Numbered from the stretch's first letter, positions 10,047-21,438 are shown. The stretch is 64,000 bases of DNA from Haematococcus lacustris (GCA_030144725.1 JASKMD010000013.1:1-64000); one strand, 5' to 3'. Made by a program: numbers and translations. Notes: generated from the sequence alone by a model not told the origin.

Positions 10047-10497
10047 GTCGCAGGACCCTGTAGCCGTGCGGCAGAACCCTGTGAGAAAGTGTCGCAGGAC
10101 CCTGTAGCCGTGCGGCAAAACCCTGTGAGAACGTGTCGCAAAACCCTGTAGCCGTGCGGCAAAACCCTGTGAGAACGTGTCGCAAAACCCTGTAGCCGTG
10201 CGGCAAAACCCTGTGAGAACGTGTCGCAAAACCCTGTAGCCGTGCGGCAGAACCCTGTGAGAACGTGTCGCAGGACCCTGTAGCCGTGCGGCAGAACCCT
10301 GTGGCACAGGACCCTGTACAGGGTCGGTAGGACCCGGTACAGGGTTAGGTAACTTTTCAAATAGTTATAACATCGCAGCAACTTTGAGTTTTTCAACGAT
10401 TACAACGGCGATGAGTCGGCCTTTCCTGGGGCTATCTGCAGTACGCCTCCCGGGAAGAAATGACGTAGGCGACTTCCGGCCTTAATCGGCGCGAGTG
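10047..10497 (-). mobile_element. Terminus of a transposon with CACTCGCGCC ends (outer part lost)
   Basis: A 44-bp tandem repeat (CCCTGTAGCCGTGCGG and CCCTGTGAGAACGTGTCGC parts) occupies 10047-10309. A unique stretch follows and ends GGCGCGAGTG at 10497. The whole is nearly the reverse complement of 11690-12450. Subterminal tandem repeats inside a CACT terminus resemble CACTA ends. The other end of this copy is not seen; the LINE tail abuts the array. Confidence 0.55.
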
Positions 10498-10621
10498 ACT
10501 CCACAACACCTCAACATGGAAATGCTAAGCACATGCATTGATGCACCCAATGACCGCAACACCCCCCTACGATGTGACAAGGTAGCAACGACACAACACA
10601 ACAAGAAGGTGACACCACACA

Positions 10622-10726
10622 CCACCATCACCATCACCATCACCATCACCATCACCATCACCATCACCATCACCATCACCATCACCATCACCATCACCAT
10701 CACCATCACCATCACCATCACCATCA
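10622..10726. repeat. (CACCAT)n microsatellite
   Basis: Almost perfect hexanucleotide run of about 17 units, ending in degenerate CATC repeats to about 10760. Confidence 0.95.
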
Positions 10727-10763
10727 TCCACACCATCCCCATCATCCACACCATCCCCATCAG

Positions 10764-10888
10764 CCACACCACACCACACCACACCACACCACACCACACC
10801 ACACCACACCACACCACACCACACCACACCACACCACACCACACCACACCACACCACACCACACCACACCGCACCGCACCACACCACA
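10764..10888. repeat. (ACACC)n microsatellite
   Basis: Pentanucleotide run of about 22 units with two ACCGC variants near its end. Confidence 0.95.
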
Positions 10889-11096
10889 ACCCAACAAGGT
10901 GACAACACAACAACATCGCAGCAAGGCGGTAAGATGACGAGGACAACAAGCACGGGCTGACAACCACCCAAGCGCTCAGCTATCCCTTTTGAGAGGGATG
11001 GGTAGGGTCATTGTGGTGTGTGGGCATGGCATGGCCAGGGTGGGCTGGGTGGGCTGCTACTCCAAGCTGCCCGCTCCAGGTTGCCCGCTCCAGGTT

Positions 11097-11192
11097 GCTA
11101 CGCCAAGGGTAGGGTAGGGAGAGGGCTGCTACGCCAAGGGTAGGGTAGGGAGAGGGCTGCTACGCCAAGGGTAGGGTAGGGACAGGGCTGCA
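11097..11192. repeat. Three tandem 32-bp units
   Basis: Three copies of a unit starting GCTACGCCAAGGGTAGGG, the last with one change. No coding signal. Confidence 0.85.
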
Positions 11193-11326
11193 GCGTGTGT
11201 CGTGGGGCGGGGGGTGGGAAAGGCGGGAGGTAGGTGGGGTGCCAGGCTTGGAGGTGGTGGGACAGGGGAGGGGAGGGGGAAGGGGGAAGGAGGAAGGGGG
11301 GAAGAGGGAAGGGCTGACCGTGGGAC

Positions 11327-11400
11327 CTGCAGTAAACAATGGGCATCTTTGCGGTTAGGCTGGGCATCCGACCACCCATGCGCAAGGGCTGGCCACTCAC
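11327..11400 (-). repeat. Intron-like dispersed repeat, copy 1
   Basis: On the minus strand it begins GTGAGTGGCCAGCCC and ends TACTGCAG: 74 bp with perfect splice-like ends. It aligns with the copies at 13202, 14372, 14966, 17784 and 54773. Confidence 0.55.
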
Positions 11401-11527
11401 TCTTTGCTAGCGCCACTTCTATACCTACCTGGCAGCGCCTCCATGGCTGCAGCTCCTGGCTGCTCTTGCGCTCCATGCACCTGCTTCTTGTGGTAGGGTG
11501 ATGAAGGAGGTGGTGGTGGGGGAGGGT

Positions 11528-11689
11528 GGGCTGGGCTGGGCTGGGCTGGGCTGGGCTGGGCTGGGCTGGGCTGGGCTGGGCTGGGCTGGGCTGGGCTGGG
11601 CTGGGCTGGGCTGGGCTGGGCTGGGCTGGGCTGGGCTGGGCTGGGCTGGGCTGGGCTGGGCTGGGCTGGGCTGGGCTGGGCTGGGCTGG
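11528..11689. repeat. (GGGCT)n microsatellite
   Basis: About 32 perfect pentamers, ending exactly at the CACTCGCGCC transposon terminus. The same motif is inverted at 39970-40434 and short at 50923-50970. Confidence 0.97.
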
Positions 11690-12450
11690 CACTCGCGCCG
11701 ATTAAGGCCGGAAGTCGTCTACGTCATTTCTTCCCGGGAGGCATACTGCAGATAGCCCCAGGAAAGGCCGACTCATCGCCGTTGTTGTCATTGAAAAAAT
11801 CAAAGTTGCTGCGATGTTATAACTATTTGAAAAGTTACCTAACCCTGTACCGGATCCTACCGACCCTGTACAGGGTCCTGGGCCACAGGGTTCTGCCGCA
11901 CGGCTACAGGGTCCTGCGACACATTCTCACAGGGTTCTGCCGCACGGCTACAGGGTTTTGCGACACGTTCTCACAGGGTTTTGCCGCACGGCTACAGGGT
12001 TTTGCGACACGTTCTCACAGGGTTTTGCCGCACGGCTACAGGGTCCTGCGACACTTTCTCACAGGGTTCTGCCGCACGGCTACAGGGTTTTGCGACACTT
12101 TCTCACAGGGTTTTGCCGCACGGCTACAGGGTCCTGCGACACTTTCTCACAGGGTTCTGCCGCACGGCTACAGGGTTTTGCGACATATTCTCACAGGGTC
12201 CTGCCGCACGGCTACAGGGTTTTGCGACACGTTCTCACAGGGTTTTGCCGCACGGCTACAGGGTCCTGCGACACGTTCTCACAGGGTTCTGCCGCACGGC
12301 TACAGGGTCCTGCGACACATTCTCACAGGGTTCTGCCGCACGGCTACAGGGTCCTACGACATATTCTCACAGGGTCCTGCCGCACGGCTACAGGTTCCTA
12401 CGACACACGTTCACAGGGTCCTGCCACACGCCTACAGGGTCCTGCCACAA
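11690..12450 (+). mobile_element. Second terminus of the CACTCG-ended transposon family
   Basis: Starts CACTCGCGCCGATTAAGGCC and continues into about 600 bp of the 44-bp CCCTGTAGCCGTGCGG-type array. It is inverted relative to 10047-10497, pointing away from it, so these are either two separate elements or a rearranged pair. No transposase is seen between or beside them. Confidence 0.55.
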
Positions 12451-13035
12451 CGTATGCAACGACGCCCGAACACCTCGCAACACCACAACAAACGGCATGT
12501 ATTGCTGGTGCTAAGCACATGCATTGATGCAAGGTGACAACACCACACAACAACACCACACAACATCACTACAACAACAACACAACGACTCATGCATTGC
12601 TCACCACCTATGCCATGTGCACAACCACAAGGACTGGCTGCACCTCATTGCTATGGGCCAACACCTTATCACGGGACTGCTAAGCACTTTGCCTTGCTGC
12701 CTATGCCCCATGGCACCAAATCAGGCTGGGCTAGGCTAGGCTGGGCTAGCCTGGGGTAGGCTAGGCTAGGGTAGGCTAGGGTAGGCTAGCCTAGGCAAGG
12801 CTAGCCTGGGGTAGGCTAGGCTAGGCTAGGTTGGGGTAGGCTAGGCTAGGCTAGGCTGGGGTAGGCTGGGCTAGGCTTGGCTCCAGGTTGCCCACTCCAG
12901 GTTGCCCGCTCCAGGCTGCCCGCTTCAGGCTGCCCGCTCCAGGCTGCCCGCTCCAGGCTGCCCGCTCCAGGCTGCCCGCTCCATGCTGCCCACTCCGGGC
13001 TGCCCGCTCCAGGCTGCCCGCTCCATGCTGCTACG
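12451..13035. repeat. Low-complexity GGCTA and CCAGGCTGCCCGCT repeats
   Basis: 12451-12720 is A/C-rich DNA with no gene signal. 12724-12875 is degenerate GGCTAGGCTAGG. 12880-13035 is about ten units of CCAGGCTGCCCGCT. Open frames in several phases come from the repeat. Confidence 0.8.
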
Positions 13036-13201
13036 CCAAGGGCTGCTGGGTGCCATTGGGTGGGGGAGAGGAGAGAAGAGGGGAGGAGGGGAGGAGGGGA
13101 GGAGGGTAGGTAGGTGGCAGACTCGGAAGTGGTGGTGGTGGGCTTGGGCAGGGAAGGGGGAAGGGGGAAGGGGGCAAGGGGCAGCAGTGTGACCATCAGA
13201 C

Positions 13202-13276
13202 CTGCGGCAACAAGAGGCATCCTTGCATTTAGGCTTGGCATTGGGGACCACTCATGTGCAGGGACTGGCCACTTAC
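13202..13276 (-). repeat. Intron-like dispersed repeat, copy 2
   Basis: Minus strand, GTAAGTGGCCAG to TTGCCGCAG, 75 bp. The next bases GTCTGATGGTCACAC are shared with other copies, so the repeat unit continues past the putative 3' splice site. Confidence 0.55.
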
Positions 13277-13598
13277 AGTTATGCTCCATGTCACGACGCC
13301 GGGGGAGGGTACGGGGTACGAGGAGGGTACGGTCCTTGCTGGCTCCTTGTTGGTTGCTGCTCTACCGCCATGCTTGCAATCAACCCGGCCATGCTTCACC
13401 TGCCATGCTCCAGCTGTCGACAACTGCAATCAAACATCAGCCAGCAAGCAGATGAATTAGGACATGCATGACCAGAACCGGGCAGGCTAGGCTGACACCT
13501 CCCAAGCATGTGCACTCACCGGAAGTCCTGGCTGCCGCTCCAAGCGCCTCCTACCTGCTGCTCTTGGCTGCTACTCTTGCTTTCTGCTCATGGCTGCA

Positions 13599-14334
13599 GG
13601 GGAGGGGAGGGGAGGGGAGGGGAGGGGAGGGGAGGGGAGGGGAGGGGAGGGGAGGGGAGGGGAGGGGAGGGGAGGGGAGGGGAGGGGAGGGGAGGGGAGG
13701 GGAGGGGAGGGGAGGGGAGGGGAGGGGAGGGGAGGGGAGGGGAGGGGAGGGGAGGGGAGGGGAGGGGAGGGGAGGGGAGGGGAGGGGAGGGGAGGGGAGG
13801 GGAGGGGAGGGGAGGGGAGGGGAGGGGAGGGGAGGGGAGGGGAGGGGAGGGGAGGGGAGGGGAGGGGAGGGGAGGGGAGGGGAGGGGAGGGGAGGGGAGG
13901 GGAGGGGAGGGGAGGGGAGGGGAGGGGAGGGGAGGGGAGGGGAGGGGAGGGGAGGGGAGGGGAGGGGAGGGAGGGGAGGGGAGGGGAGGGGAGGGGAGGG
14001 GAGGGGAGGGGAGGGGAGGGGAGGGGAGGGGAGGGGAGGGGAGGGGAGGGGAGGGGAGGGGAGGGGAGGGGAGGGGAGGGGAGGGGAGGGGAGGGGAGGG
14101 GAGGGGAGGGGAGGGGAGGGGAGGGGAGGGGAGGGGAGGGGAGGGGAGGGGAGGGGAGGGGAGGGGAGGGGAGGGGAGGGGAGGGGAGGGGAGGGGAGGG
14201 GAGGGGAGGGGAGGGGAGGGGAGGGGAGGGGAGGGGAGGGGAGGGGAGGGGAGGGGAGGGGAGGGGAGGGGAGGGGAGGGGAGGGGAGGGGAGGGGAGGG
14301 GAGGGGAGGGGAGGGGAGGGGAGGGGAGGGGAGG
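13599..14334. repeat. (GGGGA)n tract, 736 bp
   Basis: About 147 pentamers with a single phase slip at about 13970. One strand is pure purine, so triplex (H-DNA) or G-quadruplex structures are possible. The roughly 300-codon ORFs across it are artefacts. Confidence 0.98.
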
Positions 14335-14371
14335 CGTTTGTAAGAAAGGGGATGGGTGTGACCATGAAATC

Positions 14372-14446
14372 CTGCAGCAAAGAAGGGCATGCTAGTGGTC
14401 AGGCTAGACACATGGAGCCACACAATTGCCACGGCAAGCCACTCAC
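14372..14446 (-). repeat. Intron-like dispersed repeat, copy 3
   Basis: Minus strand, GTGAGTGGCTTGCC to TTTGCTGCAG, 75 bp, lying 38 bp beyond the (GGGGA)n tract. Confidence 0.55.
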
Positions 14447-14548
14447 CATTTGTAGAGAGGAGTGTATGGGGGGGAATGGGGTTTGGGGCAGGGGTTAGGG
14501 AGGGTGCCACTCATGGCTGCCGTTCGTTGCGTTGCGTTGTACTGGGCA

Positions 14549-14963
14549 GGGGAGGGAGGGAGGGAGGGAGGGAGGGAGGGAGGGAGGGAGGGAGGGAGGG
14601 AGGGAGGGAGGGAGGGAGGGAGGGAGGGAGGGAGGGAGGGAGGGAGGGAGGGAGGGAGGGAGGGAGGGAGGGAGGGAGGGAGGGAGGGAGGGAGGGAGGG
14701 AGGGAGGGAGGGAGGGAGGGAGGGAGGGAGGGAGGGAGGGAGGGAGGGAGGGAGGGAGGGAGGGAGGGAGGGAGGGAGGGAGGGAGGGAGGGAGGGGAGG
14801 GAGGGAGGGAGGGAGGGAGGGAGGAGGGAGGGAGGGAGGGAGGGAGGGAGGGAGGGAGGGAGGGAGGGAGGGAGGGAGGGAGGGAGGGAGGGAGGGAGGC
14901 GAGGGAGGGAGGCGAGGGAGGGAGGCGAGGGAGGGAGGCGAGGGAGGGAGGGAGGGAGGGAGG
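14549..14963. repeat. (GGGA)n tract with GGCGA variants
   Basis: Tetranucleotide purine tract of about 415 bp; four GGCGAGGGAGGGA variants near 14900-14945. Confidence 0.97.
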
Positions 14964-14965
14964 AC

Positions 14966-15041
14966 CTGCAGAACAACAAGGGCATGACAGCGGTCAGACT
15001 AGGTACATAAAGCCACACAGTTGCAAGGGCAGGCCACTCAC
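14966..15041 (-). repeat. Intron-like dispersed repeat, copy 4
   Basis: Minus strand, GTGAGTGGCCTGCCC to TGTTCTGCAG, 76 bp. Its 3' end abuts the (GGGA)n tract directly. Confidence 0.55.
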
Positions 15042-15960
15042 CACTCACTCACTTGCTAGGTTGAGTGTGTGAGGGGGGAATGGGGTTGGGTGTGGGACAA
15101 GGGGAGTGGGTGCTACTCATCGCTGCCGCTTCCAACCGCTCCTGGCTGCTCTTGGCTGCTCTGCCAAGCTGCTTCCCTTGGCTGCACTTCATGGCTTCCA
15201 GCTTACGACTGGTCCTGCGCTCCAGGACCTTCAATTCACCTCCAACCCACTTCACCTGCAAGCAACCCATGCCACACATTCTTTACCAATTGACTAGTAG
15301 CTATTTCTTGATGATCATCGCACCTTTCCCGTGCTACTTGGCATTAGTTGTGGAAATCTGACTACCAAAAAGTTATCTGACTGCCACAAAGTCGATGAGC
15401 GCCACCCTGCTCCTTTCGCACCTTTCCCTGGCTCCTCGCTGCCTCTTGCTCCTGTCGCTCGACCTAGTCGCATGCTTTCTATCGCTCCTTTCGCTTCACC
15501 TTGGCGCTATATTGCTGTGGCTGGTCGCAATTGCTGTGAGGCTGCTGGGTGGCGCCCCACCTGCAAGGCACTTAACATTCTATCCGCCTGCAAGGCACTT
15601 CAAGCAACAAAGTCTATCATCGTCCCTGGTGATGAGAGATGCCGCTGGCTAGCGACGGCTGGATGGCTTCTCCTGGCTGCGATCCCCTGTTGGCTGCTCC
15701 TGGCTGTTCCTGGCTGCTAACGCCAGCTTGGCGGGGCAGTCTCAATTCCTGCGCGATGCCTTGCTTCCTTCGCAGTTCCTTTGCGTGAACTTCATGCAAG
15801 CCTCCATGCGCCTGATTATTTTGGACCCTTAGGGCATACCGTGTTATAGAGATAGGCTGGGGTGATAGGGCAGCGGCAGCACTGAATACAGCATGGTTGC
15901 AGTTGTAGCACGTATGGTTGAATGAATCAATGACACTCATGGTGACTTCAATATATGTGG
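15042..15960. other. Non-coding DNA without a recognised gene
   Basis: Moderately complex sequence; the part around 15380-15830 resembles 17920-18370 (both carry CTTCCTTCGC...CCTTTGCGT and TTCATGCAAGCCT). No conserved reading frame is seen. Confidence 0.5.
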
Positions 15961-15967
15961 AGGGTCA

Positions 15968-17200
15968 GTGCAGCAGGACCCTGTGGGTGTGGGCCAGGAC
16001 CCTGTGGGCCAGGACCCTGTGGTGTGGTGCCAGGACCCTGTGGTGTGGTGCCAGGACCCTGTGGTGTGGTGCCAGGACCCTGTGGACCAGGACCCTGTGG
16101 TGTGGTGCCAGGACCCTGTGGTGTGGTGCCAGGACCCTGTAGGCCAGGACCCTGTGGTGTGGACCAGGACCCTGTGGTGTGGTGCCAGGACCCTGTGGTG
16201 TGGTGCCAGGACCCTGGTAGGCCAGGACCCTGTGGTGTGGTGCCAGGACCCTGTGGGCCAGAACCCTGTGGTGTGGTGCCAGGACCCTGTGGGCCAGAAC
16301 CCTGTGGTGCGGTGCCAGGACCCTGTGGGCCAGGACCCTGTGGTGTGGTGCCAGGACCCTGTGGTGCCAGGACCCTGTGGGCCAGGACCCTGTGGTGTGG
16401 TGCCAGAACCCTGTGGTGTGGTGCCAGGACCCTGTGGTGAGGTGCCAGGACCCTGTAGGCCAGGACCCTGTAGTGTGGTGCCAGGACCCTGTAGGCCAGG
16501 ACCCTGTGGTGTGGTGCCAGGACCCTGTAGGCCAGGACCCTGTGGTGAGGTGCCAGGACCCTGTAGGCCAGGACCCTGTGGTGTGGTGCCAGGACCCTGT
16601 AGGCCAGGACCCTCTGGTGAGGTGCCAGGACCCTGTAGGGGGCCAGGACCCTGTGGTGAGGTGCCAGGACCCTGTGGTGCCAGGACCCTGTGGTGTGGTG
16701 CCAGGAACCCTGTGGTGTGGTGCCAGGACCCGGTGGGCCAGGACCTTGTGGTGTGGTGCCAGGACCCTGTGGTGTGGTGCCAGGACCCTGTGGTGAGGTG
16801 CCAGGACCCGTGGTGAGGTGCCAGGACCCTGTGGCGTGGTGCCAGGACCCTGTAAGCCAGGACCCTGTGGTGTGGTGCCAGGACCCTGTGGACCAGGACC
16901 CTGTTGTGTGGTGCCAGGACCCTGTGGCTGTGGTGCCAGGACCCTGTAAGCCAGGACCCTGTGGTGTGGTGCCAGGACCCGTGTAGGCCAAGACCTTGTG
17001 GTGTGGTGCCAGGACCCTGTGGTGTGGTGCCAGGACCCTGTGGGCCAGAACCCTGTGGTGAGGTGCCAGGACCCTGTAGGTGTGGAGCCAGGACCCTGTG
17101 GTGAGGTGCCAGGACCCTGTGGAGCCAGGACCCTGTGGTGTGGTGCCAGGACCCTGTGAGCCAGAACCCTGTGGTGAGGTACCAGGACCCTGTGTAGGAA
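15968..17200. repeat. CAGGACCCTGTGGTGTGGTGC minisatellite (20-21 bp)
   Basis: About 60 units joined by GGCCAGGACCCTGT spacers. Opposite-strand ORFs of more than 400 codons in several frames are products of the repeat. It is followed by AGGACCCTGTACAGGGTCCT, a perfect 20-bp palindrome, at 17214 and 17363. Confidence 0.9.
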
Positions 17201-18385
17201 AGGCACTCATCGTAGGACCCTGTACAGGGTCCTGGCACACATGGTCAAAAGCATCCAAACGGGGTCAACAGGACCAACCACAAGCTATGTAGGAATCCTA
17301 ACAGGGTTCTATCACATAGGGATGCAAGGAATGATTAAAACATCTACACTCATCAGGTACACAGGACCCTGTACAGGGTCCTACGACCATGGTGACGCTA
17401 GGAACCGGTACAGGGTCCTAGGACACGGGCCATAGCTCATCACTGGCTGGGACTTTTTGCATGCCACCTACTAGGTTGGGCAGCTGTAACCACCCTTCAC
17501 AACCTCTCATACTCACATTTCATGAAAAGTCACTTTGGTCACACGGTGCCAACTCCCTTAGCCAAAATCAGGGTCACAGCCCCACACCTAGCCCAGCAAC
17601 TCGACACCGAGTGAGAATTACACTTTGGCCCAAGAGAGTCTTGTCATCCTCTAGGTCACAGCAGCCCACATACCAAGTTATAGACCTCAACTCTCAGGTT
17701 TTTCAAGCCAGCCAGGCCTTAATTTGCACGAGTGGGGCTGGGCTGGGCTGGGTGTAGGGAAGGGGAGGTTGGGACCATTGAACCTGCAACAATTAAGTGG
17801 TTGGCAAATAGTCTGGCAAGGTACTTGGAGCCACATGACTGCAAGATAAGATACTCACCATTCGCTAGGGTGGGGTTTGTGTGGGTGCACCCAACTTTGT
17901 TTCAAGTGCACCCAGCTTCGTCTCATGCATGGCTCCTGACCGCCTCCGGGCTCCTCCACTCCTCTTCCGCTCCGTCTCACAGGCTTCGGGCTACGTGTCC
18001 TAGTTGCACCTCATGCATTTGCCGCATCTTTGCATCGCTGTGTCGCTGCATCGCTGCACCTCCTTCCGTTTTCTGTCGCTATATCTTGATCCTATCGCTT
18101 AACCTGATGGCATCTGGTCGCCTAAGCGGCTGGCTGGCTCGTAGCTAGCCTTTTGGCGAAGATTTTTGTTGGCTGCTCCTGGCTGCTCATTGCTGCTATG
18201 TGGGGCAATCTAGGCTCCTTCGCGGTTCCTTGGCTTCCTTCGCGCCACCTTCGCGAAAACTTCATGCAGATATCACACAGGTTGTTGAATAATGGAAGAG
18301 TCTTGATTCCTTCGCGGTGACTTTGCTTCCTTCGCGGTGCCTTTGCGTAACCTTTATGCAAGCCTGCACTACTAGCTGCACTACT
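17201..18385. other. Non-coding DNA with CCCTGTACAGGG palindromes
   Basis: Contains two perfect 20-bp palindromes (17214-17233, 17363-17382), an intron-like repeat copy, and Ser/Leu-rich low-complexity frames. No gene supported. Confidence 0.5.
17784..17858 (-). repeat. Intron-like dispersed repeat, copy 5
   Basis: Minus strand, GTGAGTATCTTATC to ATTGTTGCAG, 75 bp, containing the shared ATGTGGCTCCAAGTACCTTG block. Confidence 0.5.
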
Positions 18386-19266
18386 TGGCATCTGTGCAGA
18401 TGTCGAGGTATTTATCTGTGCAGATGTCGACATTGTCGGCATCTGCACAGATGTCGTCCTTAAATTATAACCGGCATCTGCACAGATGTCGCCCTTTTAT
18501 GCATCTGCACAGATTTAATTACCGACATCTGCACAGATGTCGCCTTTATTAGCATCTGCACAGATGTCGTCCTTAAATTATAACCGGCATCTGCACAGAT
18601 GTCGCCCTTTTATGCATCTGCACAGATATAATAACCGGCATCTGCACAGATGTCGCCTTTATTAGCATCTGCACAGATGTCGTCCTTAAATTATAACCGG
18701 CATCTGCACAGATGTCGCCCTTTTATGCATCTGCACAGATTTAATAACCGGCATCTGCACAGATGTCGCCTTTATTAGCATCTGCACAGATGTCGTCCTT
18801 AAATTATAACCGGCATCTGCACAGATGTCGCCCTTTTATGCATCTGCACAGATTTAATAACCGGCATCTGCACAGATGTCGCCTTTATTAGCATCTGCAC
18901 AGATGTCGCCCTTAAATTATAACCGGCATCTGCACAGATGTCGCTCTTTATGCATCTGCACAGATTTAATTACCGGCATCTGCACAGATGTCGCCTTTAT
19001 TAGCATCTGCACAGATTTAATAACCGGCATCTGCACAGATGTCGCCTTTATTAGCATCTGCACAGATTTAATTATCGGCATCTGCACAGATGTCGCCTTT
19101 ATTAGCATCTGCACAGACTTAATTACCGGCATCTGCACAGATGTCGCCTTTATTAGCATCTGCACAGATTTAATAACCGGCATCTGCACAGATGTCGCTT
19201 TTCCTAAAGGCATCGACATGCAGCTGCACAGATGACGTGCTCATTTAACCGACATCTGCACAGATT
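18386..19266. repeat. GACATCTGCACAGATGTC palindrome satellite with 113-bp higher-order unit
   Basis: About 30 copies of CATCTGCACAGATGTCG, an inverted repeat with 8-bp arms and a 2-nt centre. Spacers recur in the order TCCTTAAATTATAACCGG, CCCTTTTATG, TTAATAACCGG, CCTTTATTAG, giving a 113-bp higher-order unit of four hairpins. The last units carry a shortened spacer set. Confidence 0.9.
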
Positions 19267-19439
19267 CCCAAAAAGGGGGGGGTACCTCGCGCGCGGATCG
19301 ATGTATCTCCGCAACCGCTGCGAGTTAGGACTTCATTCAAGAGCGAGGTCCCCCTTAAACTCAACGCTCTTTCGCTCTATCGGAGCAGAAAGTCCATCCG
19401 ATGCAAAAAAGGCCCCCGCGTCGGCCTTATTTATCGTGA
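19267..19439. other. Short unique segment
   Basis: GC-rich unique DNA between the palindrome satellite and the duplicated segment. Nothing recognised. Confidence 0.4.
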
Positions 19440-19815
19440 GTGTAAGCGTGCAAGTAGTATGTCACTGCATTATTATGTAACGAGGGGTTGAGATACGATG
19501 GTCATGACGTCTTAAAATGGCAACAGGTCACCCACTTAACAGCGCGTTTCCAATGGACGGAGAAAAGAGAAAAGAAATCGCCCATGTGCATGAATTCAAA
19601 CGCGTTTCCAATGGACGGAGAAAAGAGATGCATGGAAGTCCACTTTCCAGCCCCCGCCAACGCCTTCATCGAACGAAGCCACACCCCCCAGCAACATTTA
19701 AGTGTTTCATCACGGCTTGCGCACAGAGGTTGATACTGCTCCGTTTGTCATCATGGCGTGCTTCAAGATGGATCTGCGTCATGCGAGGTGTGCAGCCCAT
19801 GAATCCAGCTGATCA

Positions 19816-20115
19816 GGTGATGGTTCTCTAGCTAATTAGGTAATGGTTATCCAGCCTTTTGTGTGTGTAACAGAAGACACACGACTGTTGTGTTACACCA
19901 ACCCATGGCTGCAAACAAAACAACAGCATCACGAATGCCCCTACCCTCTTGCAGAGCTGCAGCTGGCACTTGTCCACGGTGTGCCGGATGAGGGAACTGC
20001 CGCTTGGCCTCATGCAACCTACGATTGAAATCTGCCACAGCTTCAACCAAGACCTCATCCCTACGCAACAACTCATCAGGATAACCATCACCTAATTAGC
20101 TAGAGAACCATCACC
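19816..20115. mobile_element. 300-bp element with 37-bp inverted ends
   Basis: The first 37 bp (GGTGATGGTTCTCTAGCTAA...) and the last 37 bp are reverse complements with one mismatch. A minus-strand frame inside (RRDEVLVEAVADFNRRLHEA) is intact in both duplicated copies, but I do not recognise it. A small non-autonomous element is the likeliest reading. Confidence 0.5.
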
Positions 20116-20407
20116 TGATTAGCTAGAGAACCATCACGTGATCGGTTTAAGAACCATCACCTGATTAGCTAGAGAACCATCACATGATCAGCTAGAAAAC
20201 CATCACCATGGTGAGTTGCATTTTCCACACATGTGAAGAGCCGGCTTTGCACGCCCCACAGTGCAACTGGTGTCCACAGCTGCAACACTAAGGGTACTGT
20301 GTACCAGGCACATAGAACGCATCCCTCTGTGTACCCTCCTTGGGCGTGCCAGGGCCAAACGCCTAGGACATAATGGCTTCTCCTTCCACAGCTGCCAGCT
20401 GGTCCTG

Positions 20408-20916
20408 CTATTTCTGTTGCCTTTGGACCGCATGGTATAGAATGGCGAGCTGCTGAAGATACATCTGATGCACTCCTTGGGTTGCTGGTGCTGCACTACT
20501 TGCTGCTGCTGCTGCTGCACCACTTGCTGGTGGTGCTCCACCCAAGGCTGTTGCTGCTGCACCCCAGGCTGCTGCTGCTGCACCACTGGCTGTTGCTGCT
20601 GCACCACTGGCTGCTGTTGCTGTACCATTGGCTGCTGGTGCTGCACCACTTGCTGCTGGTGCTTGGGGTGCTGGTGCTGCACCACTGATTGCTGGTGCTG
20701 CACCACTGGCTGCTGGTGCTGCACCACTGGCTGCTGCTGCTGCACCACTTGGTGGCTTGGGGTGTGTCCTGGTAGCTGACAACCTCACGGGAGTTGGAGG
20801 CACCATACGTGCTTCCTCTGGATTCTCCAGCTCTCTGATCATGCCTTGCAGTTCTTTCTCTTCCTCACGTAGCTTGGTGAAGTCTGCTTGCAACTCTACC
20901 TTGTCTTCACCACTTG
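20408..20916 (-). CDS. Putative 3' terminal exon: coiled coil plus Ala-rich tail
   Basis: After a good 3' splice site (GTTGTGCAG) the minus strand reads SGEDKVELQADFTKLREEEK..., a charged helical segment likely to form a coiled coil, then an Ala/Pro/Ser-rich tail of CAG/GCA repeats and an end QLAILYHAVQRQQK. The duplicate at 60294-60799 differs by a 3-bp deletion that keeps frame, which mildly supports coding. A glutamine-rich reading of another frame is equally open, so function and even coding status are uncertain. No upstream exons recognised. Confidence 0.3.
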
Positions 20917-21091
20917 CTGCACAACAACACACAGCTAGAGCACAAACCATGATGGACAACTGCAACAACTGGGTGGGGAATGTGGGAGTGAGGAGGAAGT
21001 GAGGAGTGAGGAGGAACAGGCACATGACATAACAGGCTGGATGAGCATGAGCATGAGCAAGCCCCTGTACTTCAAGATGGACTGGCGGACT

Positions 21092-21438
21092 CACTCCTAC
21101 AAATTAATCTTTATGTCCGTCCCTGAGTGTTTACCAACCTTGTCCGATCGGGCTGAAATTTTAATAGATGGTAGTTTGCGAAAAATAAAACATATTTTGC
21201 AAGAAACATATTTTGAAAAAATCAGCAGCTGTTGCGCTGTGGCCCGCAACCTATCCCTGCACTCATCCCTGCACTCTAGCCACAAGGCCACAGCGCAGCC
21301 GCCTTTGATTTTTATAAAATATTTATTCTGAAAAATATGTTTTTATTTCTGCAAACTACCATCTATCAAAATTTCAGCCCGATCGGACAAGGTCGGTCAA
21401 CACGCAGGGACGGACGCAGGGATTAATTTGTAGGAGTG
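21092..21438. mobile_element. 347-bp MITE with CACTCC ends, TSD CT
   Basis: Starts CACTCCTACAAATTAATC and ends GGATTAATTTGTAGGAGTG; the 2 bp on both sides are CT. Long imperfect inverted repeats carry the TTGTCCGATCGGGCTGAAAT block. Shares its terminus with the 26259-38050 element. Confidence 0.9.

Noticed and set aside
13551..14510. Pro/Ser-rich or Gly/Glu-rich ORFs that could be cell-wall glycoproteins
   Set aside because: A 5-bp microsatellite gives the same peptide in every frame; coding cannot be inferred from it. The same holds for (CAGCC)n, (GGGCT)n and (GCCCCC)n.
15937..17258. Overlapping 400-codon frames on the minus strand
   Set aside because: All frames are open through the 20-21-bp minisatellite; none has a domain.
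18386..19266. Regular repeats with spacers resembling a CRISPR array
   Set aside because: Spacers are only 10-18 bp and recur in a fixed four-part order, units are palindromes, no cas genes, and the surroundings are eukaryotic.
20203..20748. Gln-rich protein on the minus strand
   Set aside because: It is one of three open frames of the same CAG/GCT repeat; the coiled-coil frame with a 3' splice site is a better candidate.
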